Shown piece after piece: positions 57,083 to 64,000 of a DNA stretch of 64,000 nucleotides. The stretch is from Psychromonas ingrahamii 37. GTDB lineage: Bacteria; Pseudomonadota; Gammaproteobacteria; Enterobacterales; Psychromonadaceae. Numbering within the stretch: the first letter of the stretch is position 1; each line of letters opens with the position of its first letter. Both the position numbers and the translations under genes were made by a program. The notes under the pieces are model-generated. The model saw only the letters and a list, made by a program, of their open reading frames with translations, was not told where the DNA came from and did not search any database. The stretch lies in contig NC_008709.1 in the NCBI RefSeq assembly GCF_000015285.1, positions 496,001 through 560,000 of the forward strand, in the 5' to 3' direction.

Positions 57083-57886
57083 ATGTCAGCGTCGCAAAAT
57101 ATTGGGGATCTCTCCTCGCTTTCTACATTGGAAGTAACACAAAGGGATGTCTGTCTATTCGGTATTACAGTTCATGCTCTTACCTCATCGCAAGCTCTTG
57201 ATAATATTGACAGTGCGATAAAAAACAAACAATCCTTACATATCGGCATGTTAAATGCGGCTAAAATTGTCAATATGAAGCGCAACCCTACACTTGGCGA
57301 AGATGTCCGTAGTTCGAATATGATCCTTGCTGACGGCAGTTCTGTTGTCATGGCAAGTAAAATTTTAAGAAAAACCTTACCTGAACGTGTTACTGGAATT
57401 GATTTGATGCATGGCATCTTGAGCCGCGGTAATAAAGAAGGCTACCGTGTATTTTGTCTTGGTGCTACTCCTGAAATATTGGCTAGAACCGAGGCGGAAA
57501 TTCGTAAACAATATCCTGGTGTCGTTATTGCGGGCACCCAACACGGTTATTTTAGTGACAGTGAAGAAGCTGCTGTGGCACAAAAAATCACTGATTCTGA
57601 TGCTGATGTTTTATTTGTTGCTATTACTTCCCCCAAAAAAGAGCAATTTATGGCCCGTTGGAATACAGCTATGCGCGTACCGGTTGTGCATGGTGTCGGC
57701 GGTTCATTCGATGTGCTGGCAGGAAAAGTACAGCGTGCCCCACTAATCTGGCAAAAATATGGCATGGAATGGCTTTATCGCGTAGTACAAGAGCCTGGGC
57801 GCTTATGGAAACGCTATCTGGTCACCAACACTTTGTTTTTAGGTATGTTAGCCAAAGAACTTTTTCTTCCTAGCAAACCCCTCTAG
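57083..57886 (+). CDS. wecG: WecG/TagA/CpsF-family ManNAcA transferase
   Basis: 267 aa from the ATG at 57083, which has GGAG 7 bp upstream; the 57026 start lacks a site. GITVHALTSSQALDNI, HIGMLNAAKIVNMKRNP, ILADGSSVVMASK, GYRVFCLGATPEIL, ADVLFVAITSPKKEQFM and GVGGSFDVLAGKVQRAP follow the family throughout. It transfers ManNAc(A) onto lipid-linked GlcNAc at the inner membrane, the second sugar step. With wecB/wecC it defines a ManNAcA-containing repeat. First gene of the plus-strand EPS operon. Confidence 0.9.
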   Translation: MSASQNIGDLSSLSTLEVTQRDVCLFGITVHALTSSQALDNIDSAIKNKQSLHIGMLNAAKIVNMKRNPTLGEDVRSSNMILADGSSVVMASKILRKTLPERVTGIDLMHGILSRGNKEGYRVFCLGATPEILARTEAEIRKQYPGVVIAGTQHGYFSDSEEAAVAQKITDSDADVLFVAITSPKKEQFMARWNTAMRVPVVHGVGGSFDVLAGKVQRAPLIWQKYGMEWLYRVVQEPGRLWKRYLVTNTLFLGMLAKELFLPSKPL

Positions 57887-57910
57887 TCAATAAAATTAAG
57901 CCTTTAAATT

Positions 57911-58900
57911 ATGAGTCGTAAAAAACAACAGTTAATTTATTTAGCCGCCGCCAGCCATTCGGGCTCAACCATGACAGCTATGCTACTTGGCGCGCATCCT
58001 GATTTATGCAGTGTCGGAGAATTAAAAGCGGTTCATTTAGGTGATAAAGCGAGTTATTTATGTTCATGTAAAACATTAGTCAGTGAGTGTGCTTTCTGGC
58101 AGGGAGTGAGTGAGAAAATGGCCCAAAGAGGGCAGGATTTTTGTATCTCTGCGGCAGGTATGGATATCCGCAGTGGTGCAACTCCCTATATATTAAAGCT
58201 GCTTAAGCCCTTAGTGCGCACGCCCTTTATGGAATTGATTCGAGATTGTTTATTGTCGCTTTCACCCATATGGCGCAAGCAATTGCCGATATTACAAAAA
58301 CGTAATGCAGATTATATTAGTGCAATTGCAGAGAAAGCGGGTGTTGAGATAGTTGTTGACTCTTCTAAAGTCGGTATTCGTCTTAAATATTTACTTAAAA
58401 ATAAAGATCTCGACATTAAGGTCATCTGGCTAGTGAGAGATGGTCGTGGTGTGTCGTTAGCCTATAAAAATCCCTCTGAATATGCAGATGCCAAAGATGC
58501 TAGGTTGCGCGGTGGCGGTAGCGACGTAGGTATAACTCAAGAGCAGGGGCGTGCCATTAAAGAGGGGGCTCATGAATGGGTGCGCTGCAATCAGGAGACG
58601 GAAGCTGTATTAGCCACTATGCCCAAAGAAAAGTGGATGCAGGTTCACTACGAAGATATTTGTAATAATACCGAGCAAACATTAGACAGTATTTTTGAAT
58701 TTATTGGTGTTGATTCAACAAAAAAACGCTTGGATTTTAAAACAGTTGATCACCATGTGGTCGGGAATGGTATGCGTTTGGACGACGCCGAAGTGATCGA
58801 GCTTGATGACCGCTGGAAAGAACAGTTGAGTAAAACGGAGCTTAAGTGTTTTTATGATGTGGTCGGTGAGTACCATAATTCACTCGGCTACACGGAATAG
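57911..58900 (+). CDS. PAPS-dependent sulfotransferase
   Basis: 329 aa. The 5'-phosphosulfate loop ASHSGSTMTAMLLGAHP (about residues 13-29) and the 3'-phosphate-binding VIWLVRDGRGVSLAYKNPSE (about 172-191) with VVDSSKVGIRLKYLL before it match Sulfotransfer family 3. It would sulfate the exopolysaccharide or a glycolipid using PAPS. It lies 24 bp after wecG and 6 bp before the flippase. Confidence 0.88.
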   Translation: MSRKKQQLIYLAAASHSGSTMTAMLLGAHPDLCSVGELKAVHLGDKASYLCSCKTLVSECAFWQGVSEKMAQRGQDFCISAAGMDIRSGATPYILKLLKPLVRTPFMELIRDCLLSLSPIWRKQLPILQKRNADYISAIAEKAGVEIVVDSSKVGIRLKYLLKNKDLDIKVIWLVRDGRGVSLAYKNPSEYADAKDARLRGGGSDVGITQEQGRAIKEGAHEWVRCNQETEAVLATMPKEKWMQVHYEDICNNTEQTLDSIFEFIGVDSTKKRLDFKTVDHHVVGNGMRLDDAEVIELDDRWKEQLSKTELKCFYDVVGEYHNSLGYTE

Positions 58901-58906
58901 AAAATA

Positions 58907-60457
58907 ATGACGACAGATTCACTTGGGAAGACCAAAGAAGATTTAACAGGGCAAGATCGCTTTGCTTGGAATTTAATGGTGAGTTGGGTTAGTCAGCTTG
59001 TCCTTGTTTTTTCTGGTTTTATTATGCCACGTTTAGTGGATGATAAAGTTGGGCAAGATTTACTTGGAATTTGGGATTTTGGTTGGTCTTTTGTTAGTTA
59101 TTTAAGTTTAGTTGGCTTGGGAATGGGGGCATGTTTCAATCGCTATATTGCAAAGCATCGTTCATCTGGTGACTTTTTTTCACTTAACAAAGTGGCAAAC
59201 TCAGCTGTTTTTGTGCAATTAATTTTTTCTACTGTTACTGCTCTATGTACCATCTCTTTCTACTTGCTATTACCAATTTATTTTAGTGATGTGCTACAAG
59301 AAAATATCGCAACTGCACAGTGGGTGGTGTTGTTTTTAGGGTTGAGTGTATCGGTACAAATGATAGCAGGCTCAGCAAGCGGGTTATTAACAGGTTACCA
59401 CCGTTGGGATATTCACAATGCCTTACATGCAGGAGACAGCTTTTTTTCATTAATTTTGATGGTTATTGCGCTGTATTTTACAGATCTAAATGTTGCTGGG
59501 ATGGCAATTGGTTATTTGCTTTCAACCATTTTATTTGAAACTTTACGCTTTGTTTTTGTTAATAAGTTATGTAAAGAATTTAAGTTTGATTTACGTATGG
59601 CTAATTTTATAAGTTGCAAAGAGATGCTGGTGTTTGGCATTAAAAGCATGCTTTCGAATGTTCCACCCATTCTCTTATTACAAACAATTAGCATTATGCT
59701 AGTGAGTGCTATCGGGCCTGCTGCATTAGCTGTTTTTGCAAGACCAATGGCATTAACTAAGCAAGTCAAAACCTTTATGACTAAGTTTACGTTAATGCTC
59801 ACACCTACTACTAGTTCTATGCAGGGATCTGGCGATATTAAGGCTATCCAGTCTCTTTTTATCAGTACAACAAAACTCAGTTTTGCGTTTACGTTACCTA
59901 GTTTAGGGTTTTTATTTATTTATGGTGATGTCGTTTTATACTACTGGATGGGTAGTGAATATGCACTATCCTCGTTAGTAATGATTTTAGCTCTTGGTCA
60001 GGTACTGCCAATGGGACAAGATACCTCTATTCGAATCTTGATGGGCATGAACCAACATGGAAGAATTTCTCTTTTTGCTTTCATCTCTGTATTTGCTTTT
60101 TTCGCGGTAGGTCTTCTTTTTTCCGGTGTCAATGATTGGGAATTAACCACTGCTGCCCTATTATTTGTTGTGCCGATGAATATTGTTTATGGCCTTATTG
60201 TGCCAATTTATACATGTCGGGAATTAGAATTGTCATGGTTCAGTTATGTGCAAAGCAGCTTTATCAGGCCAGTTATATATGTTATTCCATTTTTGGCCTT
60301 ACTTTATTGGTCTCGTCAAGCTTTTGAGGCTAAAGATATTATTACAGCATCAGTAACTTTTTTCTTTGCGGGTATAGTCACCATCATTATCTATTTCGTT
60401 TATTTAGTTCCCAATAAAATGCAGCAAAAACTTCTGCTTCGTTGTAAATTTCAATAA
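58907..60457 (+). CDS. Polysaccharide flippase (Wzx/MOP family)
   Basis: A 516-aa integral membrane protein with about 12-14 helices of the MOP/MATE fold. The first helices (WNLMVSWVSQLVLVFSGFIM and GIWDFGWSFVSYLSLVGLGM) and the central charged loop before FMTKFTLMLTPTTSSMQG are typical of Wzx-type translocases. It would flip the lipid-linked repeat to the periplasmic face. No Wzy polymerase is recognisable in the window. Confidence 0.85.
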   Translation: MTTDSLGKTKEDLTGQDRFAWNLMVSWVSQLVLVFSGFIMPRLVDDKVGQDLLGIWDFGWSFVSYLSLVGLGMGACFNRYIAKHRSSGDFFSLNKVANSAVFVQLIFSTVTALCTISFYLLLPIYFSDVLQENIATAQWVVLFLGLSVSVQMIAGSASGLLTGYHRWDIHNALHAGDSFFSLILMVIALYFTDLNVAGMAIGYLLSTILFETLRFVFVNKLCKEFKFDLRMANFISCKEMLVFGIKSMLSNVPPILLLQTISIMLVSAIGPAALAVFARPMALTKQVKTFMTKFTLMLTPTTSSMQGSGDIKAIQSLFISTTKLSFAFTLPSLGFLFIYGDVVLYYWMGSEYALSSLVMILALGQVLPMGQDTSIRILMGMNQHGRISLFAFISVFAFFAVGLLFSGVNDWELTTAALLFVVPMNIVYGLIVPIYTCRELELSWFSYVQSSFIRPVIYVIPFLALLYWSRQAFEAKDIITASVTFFFAGIVTIIIYFVYLVPNKMQQKLLLRCKFQ

Positions 60458-60496
60458 TGAATTATTTTAAAATATATTTATTAAGGTTAACTAAAT

Positions 60497-61720
60497 ATGG
60501 ATGTTAGTTTACGAAAGTACCCGTACCCTTATAGTGCAATGCTGGCTATTTGTAGTGACTTAGATGAAACACCAAATAAAAAAATTTATTTTGAAACCGC
60601 GCGTTATTTGAATACAACAGAAGAAACGCTGCTTGGGAAAGGGGTCGGCTTAGAAGTAGGTAATACAATTTATTTTGATATGCCAGCTCATAATTTTTCT
60701 TATACTAATACCGATGATGATGGCCGTGAAAAAGTGCAAAAACTGATTCAGTCAGGACATATTGATTGTTTACATTCGTTTGGTGATTTTGTTAATTCAA
60801 GAGGGAAAATTGAACAATACTGGGATGAAATTCGCCAAAGTGAACGAAAAATTGAAGTATGGGTTGATCATGCCCAAGCACCCACAAATTTAGATAATGA
60901 TATTATGCAAGGACAAGGTGCGGAGATTGGGAAGCCTGCTTATCATAGTGATTTAACTGTTAAATCAGGTGGTTTGCCATTTATTTGGAAGGGCCGAGTA
61001 ACCAGTTGTGTGGCGCAAAATAGCAATCGTAGTTACGCTAGTATATTTAATATAAAACAGATTAAAGCATCGAGTAAAACCATTTTATTGGAAGTTATTA
61101 AAGGTTGGTTAGCACGTTTGGGTAATCAAAAATATGCGATGCATAAGGATAATAAGGTGTTACGGAAAACACAGTTAGTCGATGGTACGCCCGTGATAGA
61201 GTTTTTGCGTTGTAATCCATCCTGGGGTGGCGTTTCAAGTAATGATAAAGCGCGAGGTATCCATAATGTACTCACTAAAAATGTACTTGATACGCTAGTT
61301 GCTAAACAGGGTAGTAGTATCTTATACAGCCATTTGGGAAAGGTGTTTAGTGTTGATCGGCCCTTTAATAATGAAACTCGTCATTCTTTTGAGTTATTAG
61401 CTAGTTATCAAAAGAGAGGGGATATTTTAACTGCGACGACTCGGCGGTTGTTAGGATATTTTCGGACTTTAGAAGCGCTAAGCTTCACTGTGGAATCGGT
61501 TGAGGATGAAACTAACATTAACCTTTCTACAGAATATACTGGAGAAGACCTTAATGGCTTAACTTGGTATGTAGAGGAACCAGAAAAAATTAGTTTGTAT
61601 ATCAACAAAAAAAAATATTCAGATTTACAAATTAACCCGCCAGATAAGAGTGGTAAGGCAAGTGTATCGATAAAATGGTCTGCTTTAATTTTTCCTGATT
61701 TTAAAATCAACTACCTATAA
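60497..61720 (+). CDS. Hypothetical EPS-locus protein, distant deacetylase-like
   Basis: 407 aa, family not certain. YPYPYSAMLAICSDLDETP at the N-terminus, CLHSFGDF (about 95) and EVWVDHAQAPTN (about 117) occupy positions like the metal-binding motifs of polysaccharide-deacetylase-type barrels (D-D, H...F, H). The C-terminal 80 residues look like a small beta domain. AAGG lies 9 bp before the ATG. Placed between the flippase and a glycosyltransferase, so probably an EPS-modifying enzyme. Confidence 0.65.
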   Translation: MDVSLRKYPYPYSAMLAICSDLDETPNKKIYFETARYLNTTEETLLGKGVGLEVGNTIYFDMPAHNFSYTNTDDDGREKVQKLIQSGHIDCLHSFGDFVNSRGKIEQYWDEIRQSERKIEVWVDHAQAPTNLDNDIMQGQGAEIGKPAYHSDLTVKSGGLPFIWKGRVTSCVAQNSNRSYASIFNIKQIKASSKTILLEVIKGWLARLGNQKYAMHKDNKVLRKTQLVDGTPVIEFLRCNPSWGGVSSNDKARGIHNVLTKNVLDTLVAKQGSSILYSHLGKVFSVDRPFNNETRHSFELLASYQKRGDILTATTRRLLGYFRTLEALSFTVESVEDETNINLSTEYTGEDLNGLTWYVEEPEKISLYINKKKYSDLQINPPDKSGKASVSIKWSALIFPDFKINYL

Positions 61721-61732
61721 GGCAGCATAATT

Positions 61733-62944
61733 ATGTATAGAGTAAAAATATTTTTGGGTCGTACTGTTATTTTTTCTTTATATTTTTTAATCAGATTGTT
61801 TTCTTTGCTCCCTAAGAAAAAGAAAAAAAAATCAGGCAATATCATTGTGTTAACTGGAACCTTCTATTCAAAAAACTGGATTGATGCTCATTTGCGACCT
61901 TTAGTGACATGTAAAAGTGTTAAACATGTTTATATTGTTTGTAATGAACTTGATTATGATTTGCAGGGATTGAGTGTTGTTGCCCCTTCTAAAATTTCAA
62001 CTAAACTTATTGGTTCAACACTCGCGCGTTTAATTGCCTTTGCTGTTTGTGTGGTAAAAAAAAATCCTGATTATATCGGTGGGTTTCATATTTTATTTAA
62101 TGGGACGTTATCTATTTTATTCGCGAATATACTCAGGTGTCGCTCAATCTATTTCAGTGTAGGAGGCATTACAGAAACTCTCGTAGTGGGGAAAACCGAG
62201 AATAATTTTTTTAAATTTTTAAACGGTAAAGATGATTTTTTAACTGCGTATATTTGTAAAATAGCAGCAAATGCAACGCAAATTATAACCATGGGGAATG
62301 GTGCCAAACTATTTTTCGTTGAAAATGGTGTTAATAATCATATTGTTCATGTTATTTCCGGAGCTATAAATAAAAATATTTTTTATCCATCTGTACAAGC
62401 CGGTGATAAAAAATATGATTTGGTGCTTACGGCGAGATTATCTAAAGTAAAGCAAGTGGAGTTGTTGTTAAAAATATTAGCCTATTTACAACAGCAGAAT
62501 TTTCTTTGCAATGCTTTAATTATTGGAGACGGGCCTTTATTGGAAAGCCTAAAAAAACAGGCAGAAGAGCTTACAATTAGTGAGCAAGTTGATTTTGTTG
62601 GTCACCAAAATGATATTGTCAGCTGGCTGCATCAAGCAAAAATATACATATTAACATCACGTTCAGAAGGATTGTCCCTTTCAATGCTGGAGGGGTTGAA
62701 ATCAGGGTTACCTGCAATTGTACCGAATGTCGGTGATTTATCTGATGTGTTGATTCATGGGTATAATGGAGCGTTAATTGAAAATCACTCTATTGATGAT
62801 TTTGCTCACCAAATAACCAGCTTGCTCTCGAACCCTCAAAAACTTGATGAGTACTCTCAAAATGCAATTGCTTCGACTCATCGCTTTGATCTTGAATGTG
62901 TAAGAAGACAATGGGAGGCAGTATTTATGGTGGAGGACCGTTAA
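61733..62944 (+). CDS. GT4-family glycosyltransferase
   Basis: 403 aa. An N-terminal hydrophobic segment (about 8-25, VIFSLYFLIRLFSLLP) may attach it to the membrane. The C-terminal Rossmann half has YDLVLTARLSKVKQVELLLK, ALIIGDGPLLESLKKQAE, VDFVGHQNDIVSWLHQAKIY and the EX7E region SRSEGLSLSMLEGLKSGLPA. It is a retaining GT-B enzyme adding a sugar to the lipid-linked repeat; donor unknown. Followed one base later by the CapK-like gene. Confidence 0.9.
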   Translation: MYRVKIFLGRTVIFSLYFLIRLFSLLPKKKKKKSGNIIVLTGTFYSKNWIDAHLRPLVTCKSVKHVYIVCNELDYDLQGLSVVAPSKISTKLIGSTLARLIAFAVCVVKKNPDYIGGFHILFNGTLSILFANILRCRSIYFSVGGITETLVVGKTENNFFKFLNGKDDFLTAYICKIAANATQIITMGNGAKLFFVENGVNNHIVHVISGAINKNIFYPSVQAGDKKYDLVLTARLSKVKQVELLLKILAYLQQQNFLCNALIIGDGPLLESLKKQAEELTISEQVDFVGHQNDIVSWLHQAKIYILTSRSEGLSLSMLEGLKSGLPAIVPNVGDLSDVLIHGYNGALIENHSIDDFAHQITSLLSNPQKLDEYSQNAIASTHRFDLECVRRQWEAVFMVEDR

Positions 62945-62945
62945 T

Positions 62946-64000
62946 ATGAAAAAATCATTTTCAAAGAAAAATGTATGGGAAGCGATGCCAGCTGTACTAA
63001 AAAACATATCAGGAATGGTGCTTTCATATATTCCTTTAGAATATTTAATTGGTCGTAAATTCAGAGAAATGAGGAAAGAGATTCTTAACGCAGATCATTG
63101 GACTAAAAAACAAGTTGATGCATATCAGTTACAGCAACTGAAAAAACAGTTGAAAAGCGGCTATGAAAATTGTCCTGCATATAGGAAATTATACGATCAA
63201 GCTAAAATAGATATTAATTCTATAAATACACTGGATGACTTTAGAAAATTACCGTTAGTAGATAAAGCATTTATTAATGAAAATAGACATGACCTTTTAC
63301 TGGTTGATAAAGATAGTCCGGGAGTTGACTATGTTACAACAGGAGGTACAAGTGGAGTGCCTCTTGCCTTTTATATTAATGCAAGCCGTTCGCAAATTGA
63401 ATATGCTTATTTAGTCGATGGCTGGCGTAAAGCCGGGTTTAAACTTGGAAATACCAAAGCTGTTTTAAGAGGGCGGGTGACGGGTTTAAAAAAAGGGGTG
63501 CACCAAAGCTACGATCCAATCTTTAAAGAGTACTATTATAGTAATTTCCATATGAGTAATGATGATATGAGGTCATATATCACTCACATTAAAACATTAA
63601 AAAATTGCTTTTTACATGTTTACCCATCCTCAATATATCAGCTGGCTCGATTTATCAAAAAAGAAAATATTAAGGTTGATAATATTAAAGCTATTTTAGC
63701 AGAGTCTGAAAATGTATATCCGGAGCAGCGCGCTTTTGTTGAGTCAGTGTTTAACTGCAGATATTACTCTTCTTATGGTCATAGCGAAAAGCTTGTTGCT
63801 GCCGGAGAATGTGAGCACTCAACTGATTATCATGTATGGCCTACTTATGGTTTTTTAGAGTTACTCGATGAAAGGGGAAGGGTAATCACAGAAAGAGGAC
63901 AAATAGGTGAAATAGTCGGTACCGGTTTTATTAATACTGTGATGCCATTTATCCGTTATAAAACGGGGGATTATGCGGAGTATGTCGGTGATCTTTGTGA
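62946..64000 (+). CDS. CapK/PaaK-like adenylate-forming enzyme, 3'-truncated by the window edge
   Basis: The frame opens at ATG 62946 (GGAGGA about 9 bp upstream) and runs to the window end with no stop, 351 codons. LKSGYENCPAYRKLYDQA, FRKLPLVDKAFINEN, the phosphate loop VTTGGTSGVPLAFY (about residue 137) and later LAESENVYPEQRAFVE and YSSYGHSEK fit the phenylacetate-CoA ligase/CapK family in capsule loci. Such proteins are thought to activate a carboxyl compound for coupling to the polymer. Confidence 0.85.
   Translation, partial: MKKSFSKKNVWEAMPAVLKNISGMVLSYIPLEYLIGRKFREMRKEILNADHWTKKQVDAYQLQQLKKQLKSGYENCPAYRKLYDQAKIDINSINTLDDFRKLPLVDKAFINENRHDLLLVDKDSPGVDYVTTGGTSGVPLAFYINASRSQIEYAYLVDGWRKAGFKLGNTKAVLRGRVTGLKKGVHQSYDPIFKEYYYSNFHMSNDDMRSYITHIKTLKNCFLHVYPSSIYQLARFIKKENIKVDNIKAILAESENVYPEQRAFVESVFNCRYYSSYGHSEKLVAAGECEHSTDYHVWPTYGFLELLDERGRVITERGQIGEIVGTGFINTVMPFIRYKTGDYAEYVGDLC

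Noticed and set aside
58513-58528. GGCGGTAG, resembling the ops element of long EPS operons
   Set aside because: It lies inside the sulfotransferase coding sequence (Gly-Gly-Gly-Ser codons), not in a leader, so a chance match is more likely.

Overview
The window looks like chromosome from a cold-marine gammaproteobacterium close to Psychromonas (Alteromonadales/Vibrionales side). The evidence is the low GC content, the conserved order pepA-holC-valS divergent from lptF-lptG followed by an RDD protein and tRNA-Leu(CAA), and protein sequences that read like Psychromonas, Shewanella or Vibrio homologues. All names come from motif and family recognition by eye; no search was run.

Region 1 (1-11.2 kb) is core chromosome: a 5'-truncated beta-carbonic anhydrase, a small periplasmic cytochrome c, comM, the minus-strand operon pepA-holC-valS, the divergent lptF-lptG pair that exports LPS, an RDD membrane protein and the leuX-type tRNA-Leu. 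An 8-bp tandem array sits at the valS stop codon, and 49-bp repeats precede comM.

Region 2 (about 11.22-34.63 kb) is a genomic island of about 23.4 kb in tRNA-Leu, bounded by a perfect 62-bp direct repeat (11159-11220 and 34569-34630). Its left half resembles a phage satellite. It has a tyrosine integrase, small regulators behind a tandemly duplicated control region with CRP-like palindromes, a primase-like gene coupled to a VapE/VirE-like gene, an iteron-like cluster, a second integrase and a TerS-like gene. The right half is cargo and debris: a SLATT-like two-helix membrane protein, two unknown minus-strand genes, a large lipase-like lipoprotein coupled to a helical-repeat membrane protein, a frameshifted pseudogene, and an amino-acid-type ABC transporter with RidA, an amidase and a frameshifted LysR regulator. 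A dispersed repeat of about 100 bp and paired GGCGTAA motifs recur through the island.

Region 3 (34.6-64 kb) follows an IS3-type transposase remnant and is a large exosortase/PEP-CTERM and exopolysaccharide locus. A minus-strand block runs wecB, wecC, prsK, a Wza-like export protein, a Wzz-like chain-length protein, a kinase-like ATPase, an outer-membrane beta-barrel, prsR and prsT. Beyond it lie a PEP-CTERM-type protein with a near-consensus sigma-54 promoter and a polysaccharide deacetylase. A second minus-strand pair carries exosortase (xrtA, with an EpsI-like tail) and a heparinase-like lyase. A plus-strand block carries wecG, a sulfotransferase, a Wzx-like flippase, an unknown gene, a GT4 glycosyltransferase and a truncated CapK-like ligase.

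Together these genes would make, modify, export and degrade a ManNAcA-containing, probably sulfated, surface polysaccharide. They would also sort PEP-CTERM proteins under PrsK/PrsR and sigma-54 control.
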